Positions 20,424-28,467 of a stretch of DNA of 47,269 bases are shown piece by piece. How positions within the stretch are numbered: position 1 is the stretch's first letter; the number at the start of each line of letters is the position of its first letter. This stretch comes from a bacterium (GTDB lineage Bacteria; Patescibacteriota; Microgenomatia; UBA12405), in assembly GCA_021817905.1 (NCBI GenBank), contig JAKAFM010000007.1:1-47269 (forward strand). Direction: 5' to 3'. The notes under the pieces were generated by a model. That model worked only from the letters and a program-made list of their open reading frames with translations. It was not told the DNA's origin and made no database searches. The position numbers were made by a program, and so were the translations under genes.

Positions 20424-20900
20424 TTACTTTATGCTTCTCCCCAACATAAATAAATAATCAGACAGTCGATTAATAAAAATTAAAACAGTTTTCTCAACCG
20501 GTTGAGTTTTAGCAAGTGTCACCAAACTCCTCTCCGTCCTCCGACACACAGTTCGTGACCAATTAAGCCACACATTCAAACCACTTCCTGGCAACAAAAA
20601 ATTATGTAATTTTTCCATTTCACTTTCCATTTTCTCTATATCTTGCTCAAGAAATTTTATAGATTCACTCAAATCAATTTTTTTATTATATCCAGCCAAA
20701 TACCCCGACAAATAATACAGTTCTTTATTAGTTTTTTCGGTTATTTTTTTTATACCACTTACCTCCTCTCCAACAATTCCCACCGCCGCCATCAACTCAT
20801 CCAAGTCGCCAATTGCTTCGAGTAGTGGACCATCTTTGTCCACTACTCGTCCCATCCATCGGCTCTTGCCATCATCACCCCTTTTGGTTGTCACTGACAT
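20424..20900 (-). CDS. PduO-type ATP:cob(I)alamin adenosyltransferase
   Basis: It transfers the adenosyl group of ATP to cob(I)alamin, making the AdoCbl needed by NrdJ. The 158-aa protein has the PduO signature at both ends: TKRGDDGKSRWMGR...EAIGDLDELMAAVG for the ATP loop and LPGSGLNVWLNWSRTVCRRTERSLV...FINRLSDYLFMLGR for the helix with the Arg/Asn residues. The start is set at ATG 20900, one base after the nrdJ stop (TAATATG); the track's longer ORF runs antisense-free into nrdJ and is not supported. Tight spacing makes it part of the nrdR-nrdJ operon. Confidence 0.9.
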   Translation of the reverse strand: MSVTTKRGDDGKSRWMGRVVDKDGPLLEAIGDLDELMAAVGIVGEEVSGIKKITEKTNKELYYLSGYLAGYNKKIDLSESIKFLEQDIEKMESEMEKLHNFLLPGSGLNVWLNWSRTVCRRTERSLVTLAKTQPVEKTVLIFINRLSDYLFMLGRSIK

Positions 20901-20901
20901 A

Positions 20902-23370
20902 TTAGCTACATTTACTATAACCACAAAATTGATTGCTACATTTAAAGCAGCCCTCCTCGGCATACAAAGGACTGCCGCAATCGGGGCAAGCACTAAATTT
21001 GCTCTCCGACACTGCCTGCTGAACATGCAATTCGTTCAACACTAACTGTTGCTGGTTACTCCCTTCAATCGGCACCGGCATCGTCAACCCCTCTTTTTCC
21101 TCCCGAAATAAATGCAATTGCTCTCCTCGGGAAATCTCTAAAAGCGATTTTCCAACTGCATCAAACATACTCAAAATCGTTCCCATCCCCATTCCCACTT
21201 TTGTCCCACAGTTAATCCCCACTAACTCATCCGCAATTTCATCAAGACTGGCACCATATTTCAAAGCCAGCGACGACAATCGGCCGGTTACCTCTGAGGC
21301 CCCCGCCATATATCCCCCACTTTTACCTAAATTAACAAACACTTCTACTGGTCCATCTCCGGCCTCAAAAAACACTGAAGTATAAACCTTTCCAACGTCA
21401 CAAACTTTACGCAATCGAACACCGCGTGCCGCCTCTGGTGTCGCTTTCTTTTTAGTCGGCACTAACGCTGCTACTTCAATTTTAGACTTTACCGGTTGTA
21501 TTATTTCTTTCTCTCGCGAACCGGATCGGTAAATGGTAATCCCCTTAGTTCCCAACGAATATGCCAACAAGTAAGCTTTGCGCACTTCCTCCACACTCGC
21601 CTCTTTCGGGAAATTAATTGTTTTTGAAACCGCATTATCCGTATGTTCTTGAAAAGCTGCTTGAATCTTCACGTGCCATACCGGCTCAATTTCCAAAGCC
21701 GTTCTAAACACATTTTTAATATCATCCGGAATTTCATCGATCCCATCCAACTTACCACCATTCTTTACAATTTTTGCCAACAACTGATCATTATAGAGGT
21801 CTCTCTTTTTTAGAACATCAACAAAAATCGGGTTAACAATATAAAGCGTTTTTCCCTCCACGGTATTCTTTTGATACCCCAAACTAAACATTGGCTCAAT
21901 CCCCGAGGAAGCGTCAGCAATCATACTAATCGTTCCCGTCGGTGCAATAGTCGTCAACGCCATATTACGCGGTCGATAATCGCTTCCCGCAAAAACACTA
22001 TCGTTCCATACCGGAAAAACCCCTCGACTTTTCGCTAGTTCCACCGATGCCTCCCGAGCTGCTTGGTCAATAAAACTCATTACTTGTTTCGACCATTTCA
22101 CTCCTTCCTCCGAATCGTAACGAACCCCTAATTTGAAAAGAAGATCAGCAAAGCCCATTACTCCCAATCCAATCCTTCTAAAATTACTCACCGTTACTCG
22201 AATTTGCGGCACCGGAAACTCATTAATTTCCACCACGTTATCCAAAAAATGTATTGCTAACTGGGTCACTCGCTTAAGCTCCGCCCAATCAACATCTCCT
22301 TCTTTAAAAAACCTCGCCACATTAATACTTCCCAAATTACAAGCATCATAAGGCAATAATGGTTGTTCACCGCAGGGATTAGTTGCCTCAATTCTCCCTA
22401 GTTTAGGTACCGGGTTAGATCGACTCTCGTTCATCCGATCAATAAACACCAATCCCGGATCACCATATTGCCATGCCAATCTCGTTACTAAGTTAAAAAC
22501 CTTGTATGCGTTTAACTTCATCGTCACCTGGCCATTGCGGGGGTTAATCAAAGCATAACCCTCACCCTCGTTTTTAGCTTCGGCCCAATCATAAAGCTTT
22601 TTCACCCCCGCTTCCACATCGCGCAGACGGGCGTCAACATCACGGCTCGTTTGCGCTATTCGAATAGCTTCCACAATTTCTTCCGGAATTGAATCATCAG
22701 CCGCATACTGTTTGTCTGGAGCAATCCGTTCCATAAAAGCATTTGTTACTGCCAATGAAATATTAAAATTGGTCAAGCAAAACTCATCCAGCTTTACCAC
22801 CGCAAATCGTAATACGTCTGGATGGTCAACCGACAACATCCCCATATTTGCCCCTCGTCTCACCCCGCCCTGTTTAATTTGGGTTGTTACATCGTTATAA
22901 GCCTGCATAAATGATACCGGCCCCACCGTCGTTCCCCCACTGGAAGCAATATAATCACCACTCGGTCGCAATCGGGTAAACGAAAACCCAGTGCCCCCAC
23001 CACTTTTATGAACCTTGGCCATATCACTCATAGTCTGCAAAATTGAATCCATTGAATCTTCTATTGGCAACACGAAACAGGCCGACAATTGCTGATGCTG
23101 TTTACCAGCATTCACCAAACAAGGTGTGTTGGGAAAAAATTTCTGCTCTGCCATCATGTCATAAAATTGAATCGACGTTTCATCGACCTTTATATCGTTG
23201 GCCCCAAATCGCGACTCCCCTCCAGCCACAGCCTTCGCCACCCGCCAAAAAATATCTTTGGCATCCTCAGTTGGTTTTCCTGATTCGTCTTTCATCGCAT
23301 ACCGCGTTTCCGCGATGTAACGCGCATTTTCTGATAACTGGGGTTCTTGGAGATTTTTTTTATCGATCAT
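20902..23370 (-). CDS. nrdJ: Class II (B12-dependent) ribonucleotide reductase
   Basis: This 822-aa enzyme reduces ribonucleotides to deoxyribonucleotides using adenosylcobalamin, with no oxygen requirement. Recognisable blocks are FFPNTPCLVNAG, LSACFVLPIEDSMD, the glycine-rich GGGTGFSFTRLRPSGD, NPCGEQPLLPYDACNLGSIN (active-site Asn-Cys-Glu) and APTGTISMIADASSGIEP. The C-terminus ends in a zinc ribbon (CPDCGSPLYAEEGCFKCSNQFCGY), which in this subfamily helps thiol recycling. Its ATG overlaps the nrdR stop (ATGA), so nrdR and nrdJ are translationally coupled, and the cobalamin adenosyltransferase follows after 1 nt. Confidence 0.97.
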   Translation of the reverse strand: MIDKKNLQEPQLSENARYIAETRYAMKDESGKPTEDAKDIFWRVAKAVAGGESRFGANDIKVDETSIQFYDMMAEQKFFPNTPCLVNAGKQHQQLSACFVLPIEDSMDSILQTMSDMAKVHKSGGGTGFSFTRLRPSGDYIASSGGTTVGPVSFMQAYNDVTTQIKQGGVRRGANMGMLSVDHPDVLRFAVVKLDEFCLTNFNISLAVTNAFMERIAPDKQYAADDSIPEEIVEAIRIAQTSRDVDARLRDVEAGVKKLYDWAEAKNEGEGYALINPRNGQVTMKLNAYKVFNLVTRLAWQYGDPGLVFIDRMNESRSNPVPKLGRIEATNPCGEQPLLPYDACNLGSINVARFFKEGDVDWAELKRVTQLAIHFLDNVVEINEFPVPQIRVTVSNFRRIGLGVMGFADLLFKLGVRYDSEEGVKWSKQVMSFIDQAAREASVELAKSRGVFPVWNDSVFAGSDYRPRNMALTTIAPTGTISMIADASSGIEPMFSLGYQKNTVEGKTLYIVNPIFVDVLKKRDLYNDQLLAKIVKNGGKLDGIDEIPDDIKNVFRTALEIEPVWHVKIQAAFQEHTDNAVSKTINFPKEASVEEVRKAYLLAYSLGTKGITIYRSGSREKEIIQPVKSKIEVAALVPTKKKATPEAARGVRLRKVCDVGKVYTSVFFEAGDGPVEVFVNLGKSGGYMAGASEVTGRLSSLALKYGASLDEIADELVGINCGTKVGMGMGTILSMFDAVGKSLLEISRGEQLHLFREEKEGLTMPVPIEGSNQQQLVLNELHVQQAVSESKFSACPDCGSPLYAEEGCFKCSNQFCGYSKCS

Positions 23371-23819
23371 GTATGTTCCGCTTTAAAACTTTTAACTATT
23401 TTTTCAAATTCCTCAATTTTAGTAATATCCATATAAACAGTCGCAAATCGGATATAAGCCACAGGGTCGACTTCTTTAAGCCTTTCCATCACCATCTTCC
23501 CAATTTCCTTTGACGGAATTTCTACACTATTCCAATTAAGTAATTTCATTTCGATCGTGTCAACCAACTTCGACCGCTCATCATTTGTCAATCTCCATGC
23601 CGCCTTCTCAAAACATCGCTCCAACTTTTCTCGTTCGTAATCTTCCACCCGGCCGTCTTTCTTGAGAACTTTTAACTCAATATTTCCCACCCGTTCATAG
23701 GTCGTAAACCGTTTACTACATTTAATGCACTCCCGCCTCCGTCGGGTCACCTTCCCATCCTCCGCATCGCGGCTCTCCAAAACATTTGATTCATCAAAAG
23801 CACAATATGGACATTTCAT
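23367..23819 (-). CDS. nrdR: Transcriptional repressor NrdR
   Basis: NrdR senses ATP/dATP and represses ribonucleotide reductase genes. The 150-aa protein has the zinc ribbon MKCPYC...CIKCSKRFTTYERV and then the ATP-cone domain (VLKKDGRVEDYEREKLERCFEKAA...). The start is placed at MKCPYC (23819), 20 codons inside the track ORF, because the zinc ribbon always begins NrdR and two NrdR boxes lie in the region that the longer frame would translate. It heads the operon with nrdJ. Confidence 0.96.
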   Translation of the reverse strand: MKCPYCAFDESNVLESRDAEDGKVTRRRRECIKCSKRFTTYERVGNIELKVLKKDGRVEDYEREKLERCFEKAAWRLTNDERSKLVDTIEMKLLNWNSVEIPSKEIGKMVMERLKEVDPVAYIRFATVYMDITKIEEFEKIVKSFKAEHT

Positions 23820-23824
23820 AGTCA

Positions 23825-23879
23825 CCACTATTCGTAGTGGATAGCTTCCATCATACCTACTACCAGGAGTGTTAGTCAA
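23825..23879 (-). promoter_or_regulatory. nrdR promoter with two NrdR boxes
   Basis: Box 1 (23825-23840) is the near-perfect palindrome CCACTATTCGTAGTGG. Box 2 (23857-23872) is a weaker copy (CTACTACCAGGAGTGT). Both fit the NrdR consensus CACTAT-N-TAGTG pattern, and their centres are 32 bp apart, about three helix turns, as usual for NrdR pairs. On the minus strand TTGACT (23874-23879) and TATGAT (23850-23855) form a promoter with an 18-nt spacer. Box 2 fills that spacer and box 1 lies just after the start point, so binding would block transcription. Confidence 0.8.
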
Positions 23880-23991
23880 CTAGAAACTACTATCACATAA
23901 CCCGTCAAAAAGCGGTCAAATAGCCAGCAAATAAATGAGTATAATTTTTACTCATAATCAAGGTAGAGCATACTTTATGCTATAAATAGAC

Positions 23992-24690
23992 ATGGGATTC
24001 GACTCAAAACCGGAGCTAACATGGGACATAATGGCCAATAATCTCACCAAAAAACAAACCTTAACTACAATTAAAAATCCATGGGAACAAGCTCTTACTG
24101 GTATCGCCGGTGACCAAAACAAACAAAAAGAACTCCATGATCTCTATGCCCCATACTTGGCCGTCATGACTGAATATCATCACCTCAATCCTGATTGGAA
24201 ATTTTGGGATAATAACCCAAATATTGGATGGAAATTCCACCTAGATGTACCTCCTGAAAACGTTATAGCAGTCTCTGAATTTCTTAAAACCTACAATGGA
24301 AAAGGTTTTAGACATAAATACTTAAACGGTAGTGCTGTCGAACAAGGTAAAGTCTTTACTGTCTACACCGGTTCAAAAAATGACACTGAAAAAGCAGTTA
24401 AAGAAATTTACGATCACACCCAGCACCTCATCCAAAACCCTCGGGTTAACCCTTCAGAAATCAATGGCGAAACAGAATTCGCCCCCAACATTTATGGACG
24501 ATTCGTTGGCGCCAAAAAAGACGGCTTTCAAGAATACGGACACAATGGCATCTCGTTTCTACAGGGAGATTCAGGGCAAATATTACGTGGCCTTAAAACG
24601 CCAGATCAATGCGTCCAAAATGCAAAAGATGCAGCCCAAAAAATATACGGCGACTACTTTGGCGGTAACATTACTCCCTATCAACCCTGA
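23992..24690 (+). CDS. OspF/LanKC-lyase-like or HopA1-like protein (tentative)
   Basis: The 232-aa protein has the stretch GWKFHLDVPPENVIAVSEFLKTY, then GFRHKYLNGS and GKVFTVYTGSKNDTEKAVKEIYDHT, and later IYGRFVGAKKDGF. This order recalls the phosphothreonine-lyase fold (OspF/SpvC effectors and the lyase domain of class III/IV lanthipeptide synthetases), where the His of a KFH/KIH motif is catalytic. HopA1-type effector domains look similar. The match is by memory and motif only. There is no signal peptide. TATAAA lies 5 nt before the ATG. It stands alone, 27 nt before secE. Confidence 0.4.
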   Translation: MGFDSKPELTWDIMANNLTKKQTLTTIKNPWEQALTGIAGDQNKQKELHDLYAPYLAVMTEYHHLNPDWKFWDNNPNIGWKFHLDVPPENVIAVSEFLKTYNGKGFRHKYLNGSAVEQGKVFTVYTGSKNDTEKAVKEIYDHTQHLIQNPRVNPSEINGETEFAPNIYGRFVGAKKDGFQEYGHNGISFLQGDSGQILRGLKTPDQCVQNAKDAAQKIYGDYFGGNITPYQP

Positions 24691-24717
24691 TCTTCCTCTT
24701 CCTGCTATAATACCCTC

Positions 24718-25020
24718 ATGGCAAAGCTGATTCAATTCCTGAAGGAAGTTCGGGAAGAATTTAAGAACATTACTTGGCCCAAACGCGAGGCTTTAATTCA
24801 ACTCGTGGTTGTGGTAATATCAATCTCAATCGTTATCTCCCTTATTTTGGGTGGATTCGATTATATTTTTACTAATTCTTTTTCTTACATTAGTAGTATT
24901 AAAACTACCAATACGACAACCAAACCAGAAGCCTTCCCCACCTTCGGCCTTCCCGCCTCCCCCTCGGCTACCCCTAAAACAACCACTAAACCAACTATTA
25001 TTAAAAATGTAAAGAAATAA
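24718..25020 (+). CDS. secE: Preprotein translocase subunit SecE
   Basis: This is the small helix-clamping subunit of SecYEG. MAKLIQFLKEVREEFKNITWPKREALIQLVVVVISISIVISLILGGFDYIFTNSF shows the conserved amphipathic helix with the WPKR motif and then one membrane helix. A 30-aa Thr/Pro-rich tail of unknown role follows. TATAAT lies exactly 6 nt before the ATG (leaderless). The stop overlaps the nusG ATG by 1 nt, the usual secE-nusG pairing. Confidence 0.95.
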   Translation: MAKLIQFLKEVREEFKNITWPKREALIQLVVVVISISIVISLILGGFDYIFTNSFSYISSIKTTNTTTKPEAFPTFGLPASPSATPKTTTKPTIIKNVKK

Positions 25021-25616
25021 TGGCTAAAACTTCAACTAAAACTATCAAAAAAGAATTTTTGTTCAAATTATCCGACTACGAACCCGGACTTGATGCCAAA
25101 TGGTATGTTATCAACACCTATTCCGGCCATGAGTACAAGGTCATTGAAAACCTCAAAACCCGGATTAAAACCATGAATTTGGAAGACAAAATCTTTCAAG
25201 CTATTGTCCCCATCCAAAGCAAAATGGTTATCCGCCGTGGCCAAAAGATCAAAACCCAGGAAAAAACCTTCCCCGGCTATGTCATTATCCAAATGATCGT
25301 TACTGACGAATCCTGGATTACTGTCCGTACTACCCAAGGTGTCACCGGTTTTATTGGTATCGACAACAAACCTACTCCAATTGCCCAGTCAGAAGTCGAA
25401 CAAATTCTCAAAACCACCGAAGAAGACAAACCCAAATACCAAGCCCCTTTCGCCATTGGCGACGTCGTCAAAATAACTAATGGTCCCTTTGCTGACTTTA
25501 TTGGTACTATTGATACCATCGACCAAGAACGCGGTAAGCTCAGAGTTCTTGTATCCTTCTTCGAACGGGAAACTCCGGTTGAGCTCGACTTCCTTCAAGT
25601 TTCCAAGGATCTGTAA
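25020..25616 (+). CDS. nusG: Transcription elongation/antitermination factor NusG
   Basis: NusG binds RNA polymerase and couples it to Rho or the ribosome. The 198-aa protein has the NGN domain (AKWYVINTYSGHEYKVIENLKTRI...FPGYVIIQM...WITVRTTQGVTGFIG) and the C-terminal KOW domain (IGDVVKITNGPFADFIGTIDTIDQERGKLRVLVSFFERETPVELDF). It starts on the last base of the secE stop and is part of the secE-nusG-rplK-rplA string. Confidence 0.97.
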   Translation: MAKTSTKTIKKEFLFKLSDYEPGLDAKWYVINTYSGHEYKVIENLKTRIKTMNLEDKIFQAIVPIQSKMVIRRGQKIKTQEKTFPGYVIIQMIVTDESWITVRTTQGVTGFIGIDNKPTPIAQSEVEQILKTTEEDKPKYQAPFAIGDVVKITNGPFADFIGTIDTIDQERGKLRVLVSFFERETPVELDFLQVSKDL

Positions 25617-25637
25617 TCAAAGCTACCTCCTCCATGC

Positions 25638-25767
25638 TATAATCACTAGTCAAATTTGAATTGGTGCGCTTCTCACCATTTCATCCAAAATGATTAAATA
25701 TTAGTCTAAGAGTGCCCTTTTCAAGGGAAAAGTGGTACGAGGTACCAAAGGGTTTCTCAAAAAATTT
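25638..25767 (+). promoter_or_regulatory. Promoter and leader of rplK-rplA
   Basis: TATAAT (25638-25643) lies 20 nt after nusG and leaves a leader of about 118 nt before rplK. This is one of few long leaders in the window. It holds small hairpins (GGTG/CACC near 25662; CCCTTTTCAAGGG near 25715; GGTAC/GTACC near 25733). In other bacteria ribosomal protein L1 binds this mRNA to repress rplK-rplA. I see no unambiguous L1 site. Confidence 0.5.
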
Positions 25768-26193
25768 ATGGCCAAAAAAATCAAAATCGTCGTTAAATTA
25801 GCTATCCAGGCTGGCTCCGCCACCCCCGCTCCCCCAGTCGGTACTGCACTCGGACCTCATGGTATCAAAATCATGGATTTCTGCAAAGAATTCAATGAAA
25901 AAACCGCTGCCATGAAAGGTTCTGTTATTCCCGCCATTATTACCATCTACGAAGACCGCTCTTTCGATTTCGTCCTAAAACAACCACCGGTCTCTGATAT
26001 GATCAAAAAAATGTCTGGTATCTCCAAGGGTACGGGCACTCCCGGCAAAGAGAAAGTTGGTAAATTAACCAACGCTCAAATAGAAACCATTGCCAAAAAT
26101 AAACTTCCTGATTTAAATACCAAAGATCTAGAAGCCGCCAAACGCTCAGTCATTGGTACCGCCCGTTCCATGGGTATTGAAATCGTTAATTAA
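25768..26193 (+). CDS. rplK: Ribosomal protein L11
   Basis: This 141-aa protein of the GTPase-associated centre of the 50S subunit begins MAKKIKIVVKLAIQAGSATPAPPVGTALGPHGIKIMDFCKEFN and continues with the proline-rich hinge and the rRNA-binding C-terminal domain (KEKVGKLTNAQIETIAKNKLPDLNTKDLEAAKRSVIGTARSMGIEI). The start is at the inner ATG, which gives the standard L11 N-terminus; the track's start 12 codons earlier is in the leader. Confidence 0.97.
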   Translation: MAKKIKIVVKLAIQAGSATPAPPVGTALGPHGIKIMDFCKEFNEKTAAMKGSVIPAIITIYEDRSFDFVLKQPPVSDMIKKMSGISKGTGTPGKEKVGKLTNAQIETIAKNKLPDLNTKDLEAAKRSVIGTARSMGIEIVN

Positions 26194-26220
26194 TTTTTTT
26201 TAAAATTTTAAACAAATCAC

Positions 26221-27003
26221 ATGAGCAAAACTACTCAAGCTAAAAAAATGAGCAAAGCGAAATCCGTCTCAGACGGACAAGCCAAAGTGGAAGATCAAGT
26301 CAAACTTGACCAAAAGGCTCCTGCTACCGAAGTCCAAACTACCGAAGAGCAGGTTTCCACCCCTGTTACTACCACCGATGCTGCCAATGAAAACGCCAAG
26401 GTTCGCACCGCCAAAGTCCGAGGCAAAAAATATCGTGCTGCCAAATCCAAAATCGACGTCACTAAATATTACCCTTTAGCCGAAGCTGTTAAGTTGGCCA
26501 AAGCTGCCTCTATTGGCAAGTTTGTCGGTAAAATCGAAGCCCACGTTACTGTTTTCGATATTGGAACAGTTGGTGAAATTACCTTCCCCCACCTTGAAAT
26601 GGCTACCAAAAAGATCGTCGTTACCGATGAATCAGTTATCGCCGCCATCAAAGATGGCAAAATTGATTTCGACATCCTGATTGCTACTCCAGCTACCATG
26701 CCAAAACTATTACCTTTTGCTCGACTTCTTGGTCCCAAAGGTTTAATGCCCAACCCCAAAAACGGCACCCTAACTGATGATCCTCAGGCCGCCATCAAAA
26801 AACTTTCCGCTGCTAAGTTGATTGTCAAAACCGAAACCAAGGCACCCGTAGTCCATATTGTAGTTGGTAAAGTTTCTCAACCAGAATCCGAACTAGCTGC
26901 CAACATCCAGGAATTAATCAATGTCATTAAACCGACCAAGATCAAGAAATTGGCTATCTGCGCCACTATGGGTCCTAGTGTCAAAGTCGAAATCATAAGG
27001 TAA
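26221..27003 (+). CDS. rplA: Ribosomal protein L1 with long N-terminal extension
   Basis: L1 forms the mobile L1 stalk of the 50S subunit. The core (from about residue 75) matches L1: KYYPLAEAVKLAKAASIGKFVGKIEAHVTV, and the signature LLGPKGLMPNPKNGTLTDD. About 65 extra N-terminal residues rich in Lys, Gln, Thr and Glu precede it, making 260 aa instead of about 230. The palindrome TCCGTCTCAGACGGA lies inside this extension (26263-26277). Some CPR lineages lack L1; this one keeps it. Confidence 0.95.
   Translation: MSKTTQAKKMSKAKSVSDGQAKVEDQVKLDQKAPATEVQTTEEQVSTPVTTTDAANENAKVRTAKVRGKKYRAAKSKIDVTKYYPLAEAVKLAKAASIGKFVGKIEAHVTVFDIGTVGEITFPHLEMATKKIVVTDESVIAAIKDGKIDFDILIATPATMPKLLPFARLLGPKGLMPNPKNGTLTDDPQAAIKKLSAAKLIVKTETKAPVVHIVVGKVSQPESELAANIQELINVIKPTKIKKLAICATMGPSVKVEIIR
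26263..26277. repeat. 15-nt palindromic repeat TCCGTCTCAGACGGA, copy in rplA
   Basis: Arms TCCGTC and GACGGA surround TCA. The identical 15-mer is at 35338-35352 in the rplJ leader, and its 11-nt core CGTCTCAGACG also lies at 2835-2845 inside the leader hairpin of the anchored-protein gene. This copy is in frame within the rplA extension (codes SVSDG). Confidence 0.6.
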
Positions 27004-27021
27004 TCCCATAAACTTTTTTAG

Positions 27022-27041
27022 TCTCCCTTGTCAAAGGGAGA
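27022..27041 (+). terminator. Hairpin after rplA
   Basis: TCTCCCTT (27022-27029) and AAGGGAGA (27034-27041) form a perfect 8-bp stem with a GTCA loop, 19 nt after the rplA stop. Only a weak T-tail follows, so termination may be partial. Confidence 0.55.
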
Positions 27042-27093
27042 TTTAGAGGGATTTGTGTATTTTCCTTGACAGTCGTGTTAAAATGCGACTACC

Positions 27094-28467
27094 ATGTCCA
27101 CTAACTCCCCACTTTCCACCTGTGGTATCGATTTTGGCACCACCAATTCCACCGTCGCCATCGTCAAAAATGGTCTTCCTCAAGCCCTTGATATCGATCC
27201 CGACAACAACAGTCCCCATATTCTTAAATCATTAATTTATGCCAACCCTCAAGGCAAAGTTGAAGTTGGCCAAAAGGCAGTTACTAGTTATTTATGGGAC
27301 CTGGAACACATCGAATCCAAGCCTCCTCAAATTATTAATACCGGCCGTTTTATCAAAACTTTTGGCCCGTCAACAGGGAGTGGAGTCGGCCCACCTATTT
27401 TTGTCCCCGAAATAATCGAGGTCGACGACTCCGGTCGCGGTCGCCTCCTCCAATCGCTCAAATCAGTTTTGACCAGTTCTAATTACGCCGGCACCAGTCT
27501 TTTTGGCAAGCCCTATACCCTAGAAGAGCTTTTGGCCTTACTCCTTGGTCAAATAAAAACTCGTGCCGAGAGGATCTGTCAAAAAACCATTGACAATGTT
27601 GTCCTTGGCCGTCCCGTTCGTTATGTTGGTGACCCTACCAAAGAACAACTCGCCTTAACCCGCTTAACCACCGTTGCTCGCATGGTTGGCTTCAAAAATA
27701 TTGCCTTTGAATATGAACCAGTCGGCGCCGCCCTTAGCTTTGGAATAGATATTACCTCTCCTCAAAAAATCCTTGTTTTTGATTTTGGCGGCGGCACCCT
27801 TGACGTTTGCATTATGGAATATCCCTCAAAAAAAGTCTTAGCTGTCTCTGGTCGCCCTATCGGCGGCGATTTAGTTGATACCAAACTCGTCGAAAACAAA
27901 TTACTCAACTATTTCGGTTCTGACGTCATTATCAACCACAAAACCCACCTTTCCCGCTACTTACTCAATTCAATAAGTCAAAACTGGTATCAAATAAGTA
28001 TGCTTAAAACCGTTAAAAATCTTAATGATTTTGAATATTATTTTCCCAATTCTGACGATCGCCAACCCGTCCAAAATTTATATGATTTGATCGTCAACGA
28101 CCTTGGCTATAATTTCTTTGCCACCGTTGACAAAGCTAAAATCAGCCTTACCGATAATCCTCAGGCTAATTTTAGATTCAAACTCCCCCATTATCAAATC
28201 AATACGACGATAATCCGACCTGACTTTGAAAAATATATTGCTCCCCTCGTTGAAGAATCAAAAATTTGCATTGAAGAATCTTTAACTACTGGAGGTCTTA
28301 ATCCTAATCAAATTGACTATGTTATCCTCACTGGCGGTTCTTCAAAAATCCCCCTCTTTCAACAAATGATTACCAACATTTTTGGGAGTTCTAAAATTAT
28401 CAAATCCGACCCTTTCATTAGTGTTGCCCTTGGGCTAGCCTTAAAAGCCGACCAAATCTATCATTAA
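27094..28467 (+). CDS. Short Hsp70-family ATPase (YegD/HscC-like)
   Basis: The 457-aa protein has an Hsp70/actin ATPase fold: phosphate-1 CGIDFGTTNSTVAIVKNG, phosphate-2 LVFDFGGGTLDVCIME and the adenosine motif VILTGGSSKIPLFQQMI. It ends right after the nucleotide-binding domain, so the usual substrate-binding domain and lid are missing, as in YegD-type proteins of unknown client. TAAAAT lies 9 nt before the ATG. Its 3' end overlaps the end of ddl on the other strand by 4 nt. Confidence 0.85.
   Translation: MSTNSPLSTCGIDFGTTNSTVAIVKNGLPQALDIDPDNNSPHILKSLIYANPQGKVEVGQKAVTSYLWDLEHIESKPPQIINTGRFIKTFGPSTGSGVGPPIFVPEIIEVDDSGRGRLLQSLKSVLTSSNYAGTSLFGKPYTLEELLALLLGQIKTRAERICQKTIDNVVLGRPVRYVGDPTKEQLALTRLTTVARMVGFKNIAFEYEPVGAALSFGIDITSPQKILVFDFGGGTLDVCIMEYPSKKVLAVSGRPIGGDLVDTKLVENKLLNYFGSDVIINHKTHLSRYLLNSISQNWYQISMLKTVKNLNDFEYYFPNSDDRQPVQNLYDLIVNDLGYNFFATVDKAKISLTDNPQANFRFKLPHYQINTTIIRPDFEKYIAPLVEESKICIEESLTTGGLNPNQIDYVILTGGSSKIPLFQQMITNIFGSSKIIKSDPFISVALGLALKADQIYH

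Noticed and set aside
20901-21026. Long N-terminus of the adenosyltransferase ORF
   Set aside because: It overlaps the conserved zinc-ribbon end of nrdJ; PduO homology begins at the ATG at 20900.
27066-27071. Perfect TTGACA before the Hsp70-like gene taken as a -35
   Set aside because: It is only 7 nt from the TAAAAT at 27079-27084, too close to work with it; the TAAAAT alone fits the local leaderless pattern.
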